A stretch of DNA of 64,000 nt, taken from NCBI GenBank assembly GCA_964543475.1, contig CAZIYJ010000014.1:1-64000 (forward strand). The letters are read 5' to 3'. The notes beneath the pieces are model-generated. The model saw only the letters and a list, made by a program, of their open reading frames with translations, was not told where the DNA came from and did not search any database. Both the position numbers and the translations under genes were made by a program. Source of the DNA: JAYSYM01 sp964543475 (GTDB lineage Bacteria; Bdellovibrionota; Bdellovibrionia; Bdellovibrionales; JAMPXM01). This document shows, piece by piece, positions 16,041 through 25,268 of the stretch (its first letter is position 1; each line of letters opens with the position of its first letter).

Positions 16041-16940
16041 CTAGCGAAGTTCGATGATGCCCTCGAGCTGCTCTTGCAGGTTAGCAAAATTTGTGAATCG
16101 CGCATCGAAGCTATTGCAAGTCACATCAAGGCTCGTTCCGTCAGGGGCAGTCAGTCGAAAACTATACATATGAAAGTCAATCCCGCTATAAGGCGCTCCC
16201 TGGAACGACATAATTTCAAAGTTTTCAGTAGGAGGCAGAACAGTTCGCCCGGCTTTCATAGGTAGATGCCCTTGGCCCTGAACAAAGTACCTTGCCATGC
16301 AGTAAGGGCTTCCGGCTTCTGATTTGGATACAATCTTGCCTTTTTGAAAAATAGGGTCAATTGGGCGAAAGTGCGTCGTACTTTCGCCAATAGGCTCGAG
16401 CACAAAAACTAATTCTTTTAAAATTCTTCCCTTCGTAAGCTTCGGAAAGAAGTCGCGCGCGAGCACAGAAGGAGTGTCATCGAAAGTGCTTCGTTCAAAC
16501 ATTTTCGGATTATCCATGAGCTTAGCAATATCGCTGACCACTAGACCCAAACCAGAACCATACCAGATTTTGTAACAGTAGAAATTAAGAGTAGGAAGTC
16601 GAACATCGTCTGTGGTCAAACCCATTGAAATACTTTGGTTTGTATCCCGCTTTCGAGCTGTGTCTCCTACGCTGTAAATAGATTTAATTTTGTAGGTAAC
16701 AACACCCGCTTCAAGTGCTGTAACTATATCAAAATGAGTTTGAATTGTTAGGGAACACCTTTCTTCGAAAAAGGGAGTGATGCGCTCCCATTCTCTTTCT
16801 CGATCATAAATTAATTTATCGTCGCTGATATTAATTTGAATTTCAGATCCCTGCTTGATGTCGACTAAGTTTGGAGACGAAGAGAGATCTGTAGCAAAGG
16901 CAGAGCTTATGAAAAACAAGATTTGGATGAGCATGTTCAT
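16041..16940 (-). CDS. Secreted protein of unknown function
   Basis: About 299 residues from the ATG at 16940; a GTG at 16958 would add six residues. Neither start has a convincing ribosome site. A signal peptide (MNMLIQILFFISSAFA-T) leads a beta-rich mature protein with scattered cysteines. No family is recognised. It lies between two other exported proteins of unknown function. Confidence 0.65.
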   Translation of the reverse strand: MNMLIQILFFISSAFATDLSSSPNLVDIKQGSEIQINISDDKLIYDREREWERITPFFEERCSLTIQTHFDIVTALEAGVVTYKIKSIYSVGDTARKRDTNQSISMGLTTDDVRLPTLNFYCYKIWYGSGLGLVVSDIAKLMDNPKMFERSTFDDTPSVLARDFFPKLTKGRILKELVFVLEPIGESTTHFRPIDPIFQKGKIVSKSEAGSPYCMARYFVQGQGHLPMKAGRTVLPPTENFEIMSFQGAPYSGIDFHMYSFRLTAPDGTSLDVTCNSFDARFTNFANLQEQLEGIIELR

Positions 16941-17001
16941 AGCGGTCGAATATTCCACAGGAGAGGCGATCTTGCTATTCTCCCGCTATCAACTGAATTT
17001 T

Positions 17002-17568
17002 TTACCGAAGAGTAAACGAGTGAGAGATCTTCTGAGTCTCTCCAATTGCTTGGAAAGAATAGCTAATCTTCTTAGACTCATTGCCAATCGGGCCCGAGAC
17101 TTCAAGAGTCATTGAAAACTCAACCTGTGATGCCGAATTATCGATAAGAATCGGTCCGTTGTATTCGTAAGTGTAGACCTTTCCGTTGGCGATCTCTCGT
17201 ACGCTCGACGTGCCTAACCCCTTTAGTGGCCCAAAATCTAATGTTGACGAGCTTCCGCTGCTGACTGACATGTAGAGCGGGAAAACAATGCCTTCAACGT
17301 AAGTTCCGCTCGTATTTTTAAAGCTTGTTTTGTCGCTGTACACTACGCCCTGAACGCCAAGTCCACGAACGTCTTTGCCATCAAGAACTTCAAGCGCATG
17401 CCATCCAAGGTGAGTTTGCCAATCTTCAAAAGCGACTGAGTTCGATGGTGAAGAAGGAAGTCCTGGGCTCATTTTTCCAAGTGTGTCTAAGGCGTCGGAT
17501 GCGGGATTACCACAAGCAGTCGTGAGTAGTAGAGCCGTCATAGCTACGAAAAGTTTGAACATGATCAT
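17002..17568 (-). CDS. Putative lipoprotein
   Basis: The start at 17568 is chosen because GGAGG lies 7 nt upstream; an earlier in-frame ATG at 17592 has no ribosome site. The 188-residue product has a type II signal, LLLTTAC, with the lipid-carrying Cys near residue 19 followed by Gly-Asn. The mature part is Ser/Gly-rich and predicted beta. Its function is not recognisable. Confidence 0.75.
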   Translation of the reverse strand: MIMFKLFVAMTALLLTTACGNPASDALDTLGKMSPGLPSSPSNSVAFEDWQTHLGWHALEVLDGKDVRGLGVQGVVYSDKTSFKNTSGTYVEGIVFPLYMSVSSGSSSTLDFGPLKGLGTSSVREIANGKVYTYEYNGPILIDNSASQVEFSMTLEVSGPIGNESKKISYSFQAIGETQKISHSFTLR

Positions 17569-17693
17569 TTTTAATCCTCCAAGATGACCCACTCAATTGC
17601 GGGTTGAAGGAAATGTAACGAGGCTATGATCCTTGCGTAACCAAACGACTCATTAAGTATTCGCTGACGTTCGCTGAACTCCCCAAATAAAAA

Positions 17694-17713
17694 AGGCCGC
17701 TTGTGAGCGGCCT
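17694..17713 (-). terminator. Rho-independent terminator of lon
   Basis: Stem AGGCCGCT / AGCGGCCT with a 4-nt loop. On the minus strand it is followed by TTTTTTATTT. It lies 24 bp past the lon stop codon, which is the expected place for the end of the clpP-clpX-lon block. Confidence 0.9.
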
Positions 17714-17737
17714 CGTTCTACTGAATCTGCAAAATAA

Positions 17738-20269
17738 TTAGTGGGCTTGTTGTACTGTGTGACCCGTGAACTGCGGGCGAATGTTCGCATCGCCAACACC
17801 TGCGCGAGCTTTGAAGAGCTCCTTCGCATTTTTGATGTCGAGTGCGTTCACCAACACTTGGTCAACGTGATCAACCAGAATGATCTTTAGATCTTTAAGA
17901 ACTTCTTTTGGAATGTCCTTTAAATCTTTTTCGTTCTCTTTCGGGCAGATGATCGTTTTGATTCCGCCGCGATGAGCAGCAAGAGTCTTCTCTTTCAAAC
18001 CACCGATCGGAAGAACGCGACCTCTTAGTGTCACTTCACCAGTCATCGCCACATGGCGCTTCACTGGAATCTTAGTGATCGCTGAAACGATTGATGTCGT
18101 CATCGCGCAACCTGCTGACGGACCGTCTTTCGGGATAGCACCCTCTGGAACGTGGATATGAATATCAACGTTTGCAAAGAAGTCTTTATCTAATCCGAAG
18201 AGCGGGCCACGAGAGCGTGCGTAGCTCATCGCTGCTGAGCAAGATTCTTTCATCACATCGCCAAGTTGACCTGTGACTGTGAACTTACCGCGGCCTGGAA
18301 CAATCGTCGCTTCGATCACCAGCATGTCGCCACCAACTTCGGTGTACGCCATACCGTTTGTAAGACCAATCTCGTTCGCTTCTTCGATCTTACCGAATTT
18401 GTATTTATGTTCGCCAATTAGCTCGACAAGTTTTTTAGGAGTAACTTGGAAGCCTTTTGCGTTCGCCTTCATTCGATTGATCTGAGTATCTTTTGTCGAC
18501 TTGTTCGACTTCGCATCCGCGATCGCCTGCTCTTTAATAAGAACGTGCGCCACTTTACGACAAACCGTTGCGATCACGCGCTCAAGGTTACGTACACCCG
18601 CTTCACGAGTGAAGTAACGAATGATGTGCTTAATCGACTGATCGGCAAAAGTAACTTTCAAATCTTTAAGACCGTTCATCTTGATTTGCTTTGGTACCAA
18701 GTACTTCTTCGCGATATGGAACTTCTCGCTCTCGATGTAACCTTCGAGGCTAATGATCTCCATACGATCAAGTAGCGGACGAGGAATCGTGTGCAAAGAA
18801 TTCGAAGTCGTAAAGAACATCACTTTCGACAAATCGTAATCAACTTCCATGTAGTGATCTTGGAAGGTTCCGTTTTGTTCTGGATCTAGTACCTCAAGCA
18901 ACGCAGCCGATGGGTCACCTCTGAAGTCGTTAGACATTTTATCGATCTCATCGAGAAGGATAAGAGGGTTACCAGTTTCGCACTTGCGAAGAGCTTGAAT
19001 AATTTTGCCCGGCATTGCTCCCACATAAGTCTTTCTGTGACCGCGAATTTCGGCTTCATCGCGTACGCCACCGAGAGAAATACGAGCAAAGCTTCGGTTT
19101 AACGACTTGGCTACTGAGCGAGCCAAAGAAGTTTTACCTACGCCCGGAGGCCCTACTAAGCAAAGGATTGGACCTTTTTGATCTTCGCTGATCGCTTGGA
19201 CAGCTAAGAACTCTAAGATTCTCTCTTTTACTTTTTCTAAGCCCCAGTGATCTTCATTCAGAATCTCTTCTGCTTTGATAAGATCATGTTTTTCGTCAGA
19301 GTAATTAAACCATGGAAGGCTGAGCATCCAGTCGATGTAGTTTCGAACGACCGTAGCTTCCGCAGACATCGGAGACATCATCTTAAGTTTTTTAATTTCC
19401 TTAAGAGTCTTCTCGCGAGCTTCTTCGCTAAACTTCTTTTTCATTGCCTGAGCTTCTAGCTCTGCAAGCTCCGCTTGGTAATCATCTTTCTCACCAAGTT
19501 CTTTTTGAATCGCCTGCATTTGTTCGTTGAGGTAGTACTCTTTTTGCGAGCGCTCCATTTGTTTCTTAACGCGCGTGCGGATCTTCTTCTCAACTTCGAG
19601 AATTTCGATTTCGCCGGTCATCAAGTTGAGCAACTGCTCTAAGCGCTTGCCTGGATCTGCGATTTCTAAAATCTTTTGCTTGTCTTCAAGCTTAAGATTC
19701 AATTGCGCAACGATGATGTCAGCAAGCTCGCCTGCATTTTCAATCGTAGAAACACGCATTAGAATTTCTGGCGGAATGCGCTTGTTCAATTTCACGTAGT
19801 TTTCGAAAGTCGTCTTCACTGAACGCATGAGAGCGCTAGTTTCAACGGGGCTTTCCATAATTTCTGGAAGATCTGTTACTTCAACAACGAAGTAAGAGTC
19901 ATGAGTTGAGAAGCGTTGAATCTTCACTCGGCGCTTACCTTCAACGAGAACTTTTACTGTTCCGTCTGGAAGGCGAAGCAACTGAATGATTGTTCCAACA
20001 GTTCCGACATCGTAAATGTCACCGGGCTCTGGGTTGTTTGTTTTAGCATCACGTTGAGCCGCAAGGACGATGTCCGATTGCTTACTCATGGCCTCTTCAA
20101 GAGCGTTAATACTCTTTTCACGGCCTACAAAGAGCGGCATCATCATGTGCGGGAAAATGATCAAATCCCGAAGCGGTAACAACGGAAGCTTGTAGCTACC
20201 GTCTTTATTGGCTTCTCCGGAATCTTTTTTTGGCGAAGACTTATCACCACGTCCAGAAGATTCGCTCAT
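17738..20269 (-). CDS. lon: ATP-dependent protease Lon
   Basis: The 843-residue protein has the full bacterial Lon architecture. A LonN substrate domain spans about 28-220, then a coiled coil, then an AAA+ module with Walker A GPPGVGKT (373-380) and Walker B LILLDEID (436-443). The protease domain carries Ser718 in PKDGPSAG and Lys761 in GGLKEK; the 43-residue spacing equals that of E. coli S679/K722. It degrades misfolded and regulatory proteins in the cytoplasm. The N-terminus carries a charged Ser/Lys/Asp leader of about 24 residues, and a Lys/Asn-rich insert lies at about 585-605. It follows clpX with a 117-bp spacer containing two hairpins, and AAGGAG precedes the ATG. Confidence 0.97.
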   Translation of the reverse strand: MSESSGRGDKSSPKKDSGEANKDGSYKLPLLPLRDLIIFPHMMMPLFVGREKSINALEEAMSKQSDIVLAAQRDAKTNNPEPGDIYDVGTVGTIIQLLRLPDGTVKVLVEGKRRVKIQRFSTHDSYFVVEVTDLPEIMESPVETSALMRSVKTTFENYVKLNKRIPPEILMRVSTIENAGELADIIVAQLNLKLEDKQKILEIADPGKRLEQLLNLMTGEIEILEVEKKIRTRVKKQMERSQKEYYLNEQMQAIQKELGEKDDYQAELAELEAQAMKKKFSEEAREKTLKEIKKLKMMSPMSAEATVVRNYIDWMLSLPWFNYSDEKHDLIKAEEILNEDHWGLEKVKERILEFLAVQAISEDQKGPILCLVGPPGVGKTSLARSVAKSLNRSFARISLGGVRDEAEIRGHRKTYVGAMPGKIIQALRKCETGNPLILLDEIDKMSNDFRGDPSAALLEVLDPEQNGTFQDHYMEVDYDLSKVMFFTTSNSLHTIPRPLLDRMEIISLEGYIESEKFHIAKKYLVPKQIKMNGLKDLKVTFADQSIKHIIRYFTREAGVRNLERVIATVCRKVAHVLIKEQAIADAKSNKSTKDTQINRMKANAKGFQVTPKKLVELIGEHKYKFGKIEEANEIGLTNGMAYTEVGGDMLVIEATIVPGRGKFTVTGQLGDVMKESCSAAMSYARSRGPLFGLDKDFFANVDIHIHVPEGAIPKDGPSAGCAMTTSIVSAITKIPVKRHVAMTGEVTLRGRVLPIGGLKEKTLAAHRGGIKTIICPKENEKDLKDIPKEVLKDLKIILVDHVDQVLVNALDIKNAKELFKARAGVGDANIRPQFTGHTVQQAH

Positions 20270-20291
20270 TCAATTCTCCTTCTCTAACACC

Positions 20292-20341
20292 GGCAGCGTA
20301 TGCTGCCTGCGCAGTTAGGAACGCAGTCATTGCATTCCTAA
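20292..20341 (-). other. Two hairpins in the clpX-lon spacer
   Basis: In transcript order there is an 11-bp stem with one G-U/mismatch position (20341-20331 with 20325-20315, 5-nt loop), then GGCAGC-ATAC-GCTGCC (20307-20292). Both lie between the clpX stop and the lon ribosome site. Neither is followed by a T-run, so they look more like processing, stability or leader structures than a terminator. Confidence 0.55.
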
Positions 20342-20386
20342 TTCGGAGCCTGATTTTTTTATAGGATATTGAGCGATCGTTGGTTA

Positions 20387-21697
20387 CTAAGCACTCTCTG
20401 CTGAGTCATCGTCGGCGTCTGCTTTCGATGATTCCATGTCTTCCAACTCTTCGTCCGTCCTATAGACTAACTTTGGCTTCGAATTGAGGTTCACCACCTC
20501 TTCATCGATAATAACCTGTTTGACGTTCGGTTTGGAAGGAATTTCGAACATGATATCCATCATCGAATTTTCAATTACACCGCGTAAACCGCGCGCGCCA
20601 GTTTTTCGGATGAGCGCTTGTTTTGCAATGGCCCGTAATGCCTCGTCTGTAAATGTGAGTTCTACTTTTTCGAAACCAAACAATTTTTGATACTGTTTGA
20701 TCAAAGCGTTCTTAGGACGAATCAGAATGTCGATGAGCGCTTCTTCTTCGAGTGGGTCTAGTACTGCACTGACCGGTAAACGGCCAATGAACTCTGGGAT
20801 TAATCCGTACTTAACCAAATCGTCTGGCTCGACGTACTGAAGAATATTTACACCCGACATCTTTTCTTTCTCAGATTTAATGTCAGCCGTGATACCGAGC
20901 GACTTTGTGTTACGACGCTGCTCGATAACTTTATCTAGACCAACGAATGCCCCGCCCACGATAAACAAGATGTTTGAAGTATCAACTTGAATAAATTCTT
21001 GTTGTGGATGTTTACGACCGCCCTTAGGGGGAAGATTCGCCACAGTACCTTCAAGAATCTTCAAGAGAGCCTGCTGCACACCCTCACCGCTGACGTCGCG
21101 AGTGATTGATGGGTTCTCAGACTTACGCGAAATTTTATCAATTTCATCGATATAAATGACGCCCTTTTGCGCTTTTTCTACATCGTAGTCAGCAGCCTGA
21201 AGAAGATTTAGAACCACGTTCTCAACGTCTTCACCTACGTAACCAGCTTCTGTGAGAGTCGTCGCATCTGCCATTGCAAATGGAACATTCAACACGCGAG
21301 CAATCGTTTGCGCGAGTAAAGTCTTACCCGAACCAGTTGGTCCGATAAGAAGGATATTTGATTTTTGAAGTTCGATCTCGTCTTTTTTGCCAGTCATCGC
21401 ATTGATGCGCTTGTAATGGTTGTGAACCGCTACAGCTAAAGACTTCTTAGCCTTCTCTTGTCCGATGACATAATCATCAAGGTGACCTTTGATCTCGATT
21501 GGCTTCGGTACACGAAGAGTCGCTTTTACATTGTCTTCGCGCTCACGCTCTTCTGCAATGATGTCATTACAAAGCTCAATACACTCGTCACAGATATAAA
21601 CACCTGGGCCAGCGATCAATTTTTTAACTTCGTTCTGACTCTTTCCGCAGAAGCTGCAGCGTAAAAGTCCCGATCCTGTTGTTTCTTTTTTATTCAT
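20387..21697 (-). CDS. clpX: ClpX, ATPase subunit of Clp protease
   Basis: 436 residues from the ATG; an in-frame TTG two codons earlier (21703) sits very close to GAGG and is less likely. The N-terminal zinc domain has C14, C17, C36 and C39. The AAA+ core has Walker A GPTGSGKT, the Walker B segment VIYIDEIDKI and sensor residues near RKTGARGLRG. It unfolds tagged proteins and feeds them to ClpP. The ClpP-contact loop, IGF in most ClpX, appears to read LGI (SLGITAD). It lies 42 bp downstream of clpP. Confidence 0.96.
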   Translation of the reverse strand: MNKKETTGSGLLRCSFCGKSQNEVKKLIAGPGVYICDECIELCNDIIAEEREREDNVKATLRVPKPIEIKGHLDDYVIGQEKAKKSLAVAVHNHYKRINAMTGKKDEIELQKSNILLIGPTGSGKTLLAQTIARVLNVPFAMADATTLTEAGYVGEDVENVVLNLLQAADYDVEKAQKGVIYIDEIDKISRKSENPSITRDVSGEGVQQALLKILEGTVANLPPKGGRKHPQQEFIQVDTSNILFIVGGAFVGLDKVIEQRRNTKSLGITADIKSEKEKMSGVNILQYVEPDDLVKYGLIPEFIGRLPVSAVLDPLEEEALIDILIRPKNALIKQYQKLFGFEKVELTFTDEALRAIAKQALIRKTGARGLRGVIENSMMDIMFEIPSKPNVKQVIIDEEVVNLNSKPKLVYRTDEELEDMESSKADADDDSAESA

Positions 21698-21739
21698 CTT
21701 CAAAATTCCTCACCCTATTTTACTGCGGGTCCCGCCAAA

Positions 21740-22348
21740 TTACTTTACTGCTGCTGCACCTTTTCGGAACTTCACTACGTGATCGACTAACCCAAAATCT
21801 TGCGCCTCTGGAGCGCTTAAGAAAAAGTCTCGATCTAAAGACTTTTCTAACGACTTATAGTCTCTACCTGTATGTGTTTGGTAGATCTCTGTGAGTCGTC
21901 TCTTCGTGTTAATCATCTCATTGGCCTGGATCTCAATGTCACTCGCTTGTCCAGAAAGACCGCCCATAATGTGCGGCTGATGCACCATCGCTCGTGCGTG
22001 AGGAAGCATGTAACGCTTTCCCTTAGTTCCAGCAGTGAGTAGCAAGCTACCCATGCTGGCTGCGAGGCCAATACAGGTTGTCGCAACATCACACTTAACG
22101 AATTGCATAATATCATAAATTCCGAGCCCTGCAGAAACACTTCCGCCGGGTGAGTTTATGTACAACTGAATATCTTTATCTGGGTTGTCAGCTTCAAGGA
22201 ACAACATCTGTGCGATCACGATGTTTGCCACATCGTCATTGATCGGCGTACCAAGCATAATGATACGGTCACGGAGAAGGCGTGAGTAGATGTCATAACT
22301 ACGCTCGCCTCGAGATGTTTGCTCAACGACTATCGGAACTAAAGGCAT
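21740..22348 (-). CDS. clpP: ClpP, serine protease subunit of Clp protease
   Basis: The 202-residue protein has the canonical catalytic triad S98 (GLAASMGS), H123 (MVHQP) and D172, at the usual spacing. The NSPGGSV oxyanion segment is at 65-71. It forms the tetradecameric peptidase that works with ClpX. AGGAG lies just upstream of the ATG. In many bacteria tig precedes clpP-clpX; here tig is about 8 kb away on the other strand. Confidence 0.97.
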   Translation of the reverse strand: MPLVPIVVEQTSRGERSYDIYSRLLRDRIIMLGTPINDDVANIVIAQMLFLEADNPDKDIQLYINSPGGSVSAGLGIYDIMQFVKCDVATTCIGLAASMGSLLLTAGTKGKRYMLPHARAMVHQPHIMGGLSGQASDIEIQANEMINTKRRLTEIYQTHTGRDYKSLEKSLDRDFFLSAPEAQDFGLVDHVVKFRKGAAAVK

Positions 22349-22658
22349 GATGTTCTCCTCGAAGACAATCTCGGTACTAATTCAATGATGACAAGTTCTC
22401 TTCGGTATTTTAAGGGGTTACTTAACAAATAGGCCGACGAGTCTAGCCCGATTTTCAGGCCAATTCGGAATTCTGAATACCGTACCAGTATTCAGAATTC
22501 TGAATAGCCTTCGGGGTCCTGCGTTCATCATTATTCATCTCCAATACGATTGAACTGGTTGGCTCGTCTGTTTCCCTATGATACTTCATATCTCTCGTTG
22601 AAACTTTATGAGACTAAATGCGCCGCCGCAAATAATGCGCGCGACCTAAAGAGGGAAT
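22349..22658. other. Divergent clpP/pepA intergenic region
   Basis: The only gene-free interval over 300 bp. It holds the large palindrome listed separately at 22468-22500, and presumably the promoters of clpP (minus) and pepA (plus). A TATGAT at 22577-22582 could be a plus-strand -10 box, but no well-spaced -35 accompanies it. AGAGGGA is the pepA ribosome site. No small ORF or RNA gene is convincing. Confidence 0.6.
22468..22500. repeat. 13-bp palindrome between clpP and pepA
   Basis: Perfect arms GAATTCTGAATAC and GTATTCAGAATTC flank a 7-nt centre. A third copy of ATTCTGAATA follows immediately (22497-22506). There is no T-run on either side, and it sits 120 bp upstream of clpP and 158 bp upstream of pepA. 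It therefore looks like an operator rather than a terminator. Confidence 0.6.
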
Positions 22659-24212
22659 ATGAAAATCGAAATTAAGAAATCGTCATTGGATAACCTTGGG
22701 ACAGATGCAGTTGTTGTGTTCGCGTCTAAAGCGAAAGCTAACAAAGCAGCCAAGGGCACGAAAAAAAGTTCGACAAAGAGCGCAGTAGAATCAAAAGCCA
22801 CGGCTTTGGTCGAGGGCATTGGCAAAGCTATGCAGGCGAAAGTCCAGTCGTCTATTGATCAAGGTCTTATTACCGGAGCAGCAAGCGAGACTATGTTCTT
22901 CCGCGATGCGGGAGTTGCTGGCAGCCAACACTTAGTGGTCGTTGGAGTTGGAAGCGCTGAGAAATTTAATCACGAAGTGTTGCGGCAAGCGGTTGCCTCT
23001 GCACACGGTGTTTTGAAATCAAATAAAGTAAAATCAGTTTCGATCGTACTTGATTCTCTCCCACATAATTCAATCGGCGGTGATGTCACTACGCAAGCGG
23101 TTGCCGAAGGCATGCTAATGGCTTCTTATTCATTCGATGAATTAAAAGAGAAAAAAGGTTCAGTCGCCGTTGACCGCGCAGTTGTTGTGACTTCAAACAA
23201 GTCAGTCGGTCTTGAGCGCGGACTTGAGCGTGGCTTGATCCTTGGTGAATGCGTGAACTTTGCCCGCTGGTTAGGTGATAACCCAGGCAACCTTATGACT
23301 CCAACTATTTTGGCTAACGAAACCGTTCGCGCAGCTAAAGGAACAAAACTTAAAGTTACCGTTTGGGATAAAGCGAAAATTAAATCTGAAAAGATGGGAT
23401 CATTCCTAAGCGTATCTTTCGGATCGTCTCAAGAACCAAAGTTTATTGCGATGGAATATAACGGTGCACCTGGATCAAAAAAGCCAGTGTGCTTTGTTGG
23501 CAAAGGTCTAACGTTCGACTCAGGTGGAATTTCGATTAAGCCGGGCGCGGGAATGGAAGAGATGAAGTACGATATGTGCGGCGGTGCTGCAGTTATCGGA
23601 ACGATGCTCGCTCTTGCAAAGATGAAAGCAAAAGTAAATGCGATCGCTTTTGTTCCTGCTACTGAAAATATGCCTGGCCCCGCTGCTAACAAGCCCGGTG
23701 ACATCGTTATTGCTCGTAACGGAAAATCGATCGAAATAAATAATACCGATGCAGAAGGTCGTTTGATTTTGAACGACGCTCTTGTTTGGGCTTGCGAACA
23801 GAAGCCTGCATGGATTTGCGATGCTGCAACACTAACCGGCGCAATGGTTGTTGCTCTCGGCAATATTCATACAGGTGTCTTCACTCGCAACGATAAATTT
23901 GCAGACAAAATTCGCGAAGCTTCTGAAGAGAGTGGTGAGTTAACTTGGAGAATGCCGCTAGTTGATTTCCACGGTCGCGACATGAAAGGCACGTACGCAG
24001 ATCTTTCGAATATCAGTTCGGCTAAGGGTGCTGGCTCAGCAACTGCTGCGGCTTTCCTTGAGCAGTTTGTCGACAAAGATATTCCATGGGCGCACTTTGA
24101 CGTTGCTGGTACAGCTTGGCACTCAGGCGATCGTTTCTCGTACAACCCTAAGAAGGGCGCAACGGGAGTAATGGTTCGCACGTTTGTCCAGCTAGCCCTC
24201 AACAGCTTCTAA
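22659..24212 (+). CDS. pepA: Leucyl aminopeptidase (M17 family)
   Basis: The 517-residue protein has the M17 two-metal active site: VGKGLTFDSGGISIKP near residues 280-296 and NNTDAEGRL near 361-369. An N-terminal macro-like domain of about 170 residues contains a Lys/Ala-rich insertion at about 22-48. It removes N-terminal residues from peptides in the cytoplasm, completing breakdown of Lon and Clp products. Some homologues also bind DNA. AGAGGGA lies before the ATG, and the gene ends at a hairpin. Confidence 0.95.
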   Translation: MKIEIKKSSLDNLGTDAVVVFASKAKANKAAKGTKKSSTKSAVESKATALVEGIGKAMQAKVQSSIDQGLITGAASETMFFRDAGVAGSQHLVVVGVGSAEKFNHEVLRQAVASAHGVLKSNKVKSVSIVLDSLPHNSIGGDVTTQAVAEGMLMASYSFDELKEKKGSVAVDRAVVVTSNKSVGLERGLERGLILGECVNFARWLGDNPGNLMTPTILANETVRAAKGTKLKVTVWDKAKIKSEKMGSFLSVSFGSSQEPKFIAMEYNGAPGSKKPVCFVGKGLTFDSGGISIKPGAGMEEMKYDMCGGAAVIGTMLALAKMKAKVNAIAFVPATENMPGPAANKPGDIVIARNGKSIEINNTDAEGRLILNDALVWACEQKPAWICDAATLTGAMVVALGNIHTGVFTRNDKFADKIREASEESGELTWRMPLVDFHGRDMKGTYADLSNISSAKGAGSATAAAFLEQFVDKDIPWAHFDVAGTAWHSGDRFSYNPKKGATGVMVRTFVQLALNSF

Positions 24213-24219
24213 AATTCCT

Positions 24220-24257
24220 GGATCCAGGTATACAAGTTAACAGGTATACCTGGATCC
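24220..24257 (+). terminator. Large inverted repeat after pepA
   Basis: Perfect 14-bp arms (GGATCCAGGTATAC / GTATACCTGGATCC) with a 10-nt loop start 8 bp after the pepA stop. The T-rich tail is delayed and imperfect, so termination is probable but not certain. Confidence 0.6.
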
Positions 24258-24331
24258 CAGTCTTAGACTTGCTTCTAGTTTTTCTAACTAAATTTGATCG
24301 TCGAGCAAGTCTGCAGATATCCTACTCTCCC

Positions 24332-24553
24332 ATGACAAAATTTTTGGTAGCTGTGCTTCTAGGCGCTTTTGTTTTTTCTTCTCTTGCTCGCGCTGGCGAA
24401 GCACCTAAGAAGACCACTAAGATCGAGCCAATTCGTATTGTGCCCAAGCCAGATCGAAGCATTGCGAGCGAAGACGATGGATTCATTCCGCTCATGCAAC
24501 CAAAGGCGCAAAAGCCTCTTAAGAAAAAATCAAAAAAAGTATTGGTTAACTAG
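24332..24553 (+). CDS. Small exported basic protein
   Basis: 73 residues from the ATG at 24332, giving the signal peptide MTKFLVAVLLGAFVF...ARA-G. An upstream in-frame start at 24269 would bury it. The mature part is Lys/Pro-rich and probably unstructured. It ends 2 bp before the convergent gene. Function unknown. Confidence 0.55.
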   Translation: MTKFLVAVLLGAFVFSSLARAGEAPKKTTKIEPIRIVPKPDRSIASEDDGFIPLMQPKAQKPLKKKSKKVLVN

Positions 24554-24555
24554 CA

Positions 24556-25155
24556 CTAGCGAAGATCTGTCGCTTTGCCGACCTTCATTGAACATTCAAT
24601 TGTTCCATTTGAGGTCATGCCGTCTGGCACATTCCCCTTGTTCATCTTGATCGTTGAAACTTCTGGATTGATGAAGTTAGAGCGTAATGAAAGATCAATT
24701 CTTCGACTTTGCAGCTCGCCGAAGTTTGTTAAGTGGTCTGAAGAAACGATGCTCTCAGCTAAAACTTTAACACTGCCGTTTGATTCGCGACGCTGATAGC
24801 GAAATGTTGCGTTCATCAAATCTTCTCCGCGAACTAAATTTGATCCTTTTGGGATCCACGTGAGTTGAATTGTGAACTCGTGACCTCTTTCGAGAGTGAT
24901 GACACCGCTGGTAACTGCACGTTTATCTGCTGAAAGGCGATTACCGACTGGCCGAAGTTTAAAACGATTCCCTGTGCTTGAATCGCGTGTGGCACCAAAC
25001 TCTTTACTGATGAAACTCGCCGTTGCGCCACAAACTACTTCAGATTTATTTGGGAAAGTCGGATCTTGTTCTTCAGGAGATGGTTCTTCCTGAGCATTAA
25101 GGTTAACTGTAAAAAGTAGGCTAAGTGCAGCAGCGATCACGTTTGTGCGGTTCAT
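24556..25155 (-). CDS. Secreted protein of unknown function
   Basis: 199 residues from the ATG at 25155, selected by GGAGG 8 nt upstream and by the signal peptide that follows (ALSLLFTVNLNA-Q). Longer in-frame starts lack both. The mature protein is acidic at first, then beta-rich, with two cysteines. No family is recognised. Confidence 0.7.
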   Translation of the reverse strand: MNRTNVIAAALSLLFTVNLNAQEEPSPEEQDPTFPNKSEVVCGATASFISKEFGATRDSSTGNRFKLRPVGNRLSADKRAVTSGVITLERGHEFTIQLTWIPKGSNLVRGEDLMNATFRYQRRESNGSVKVLAESIVSSDHLTNFGELQSRRIDLSLRSNFINPEVSTIKMNKGNVPDGMTSNGTIECSMKVGKATDLR

Positions 25156-25268
25156 GCTTTGGTCCTCCACGAGCTGGCAAAACTGACGCACTGGAGGTGC
25201 AACGTCACAACAAAGATCGCCTTGTGCGCGAAACTGCACAAATAGCCTCACTTTGTGAGCCGAATTTA

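Noticed and set aside
22349..22658. CIRCE or sigma32 heat-shock element before clpP
   Set aside because: Neither the TTAGCACTC-N9-GAGTGCTAA repeat nor a sigma32 pair was found by eye.
23429..23863. Minus-strand 144-codon frame opposite pepA
   Set aside because: Antisense of the conserved M17 metal-binding region; no independent coding evidence.
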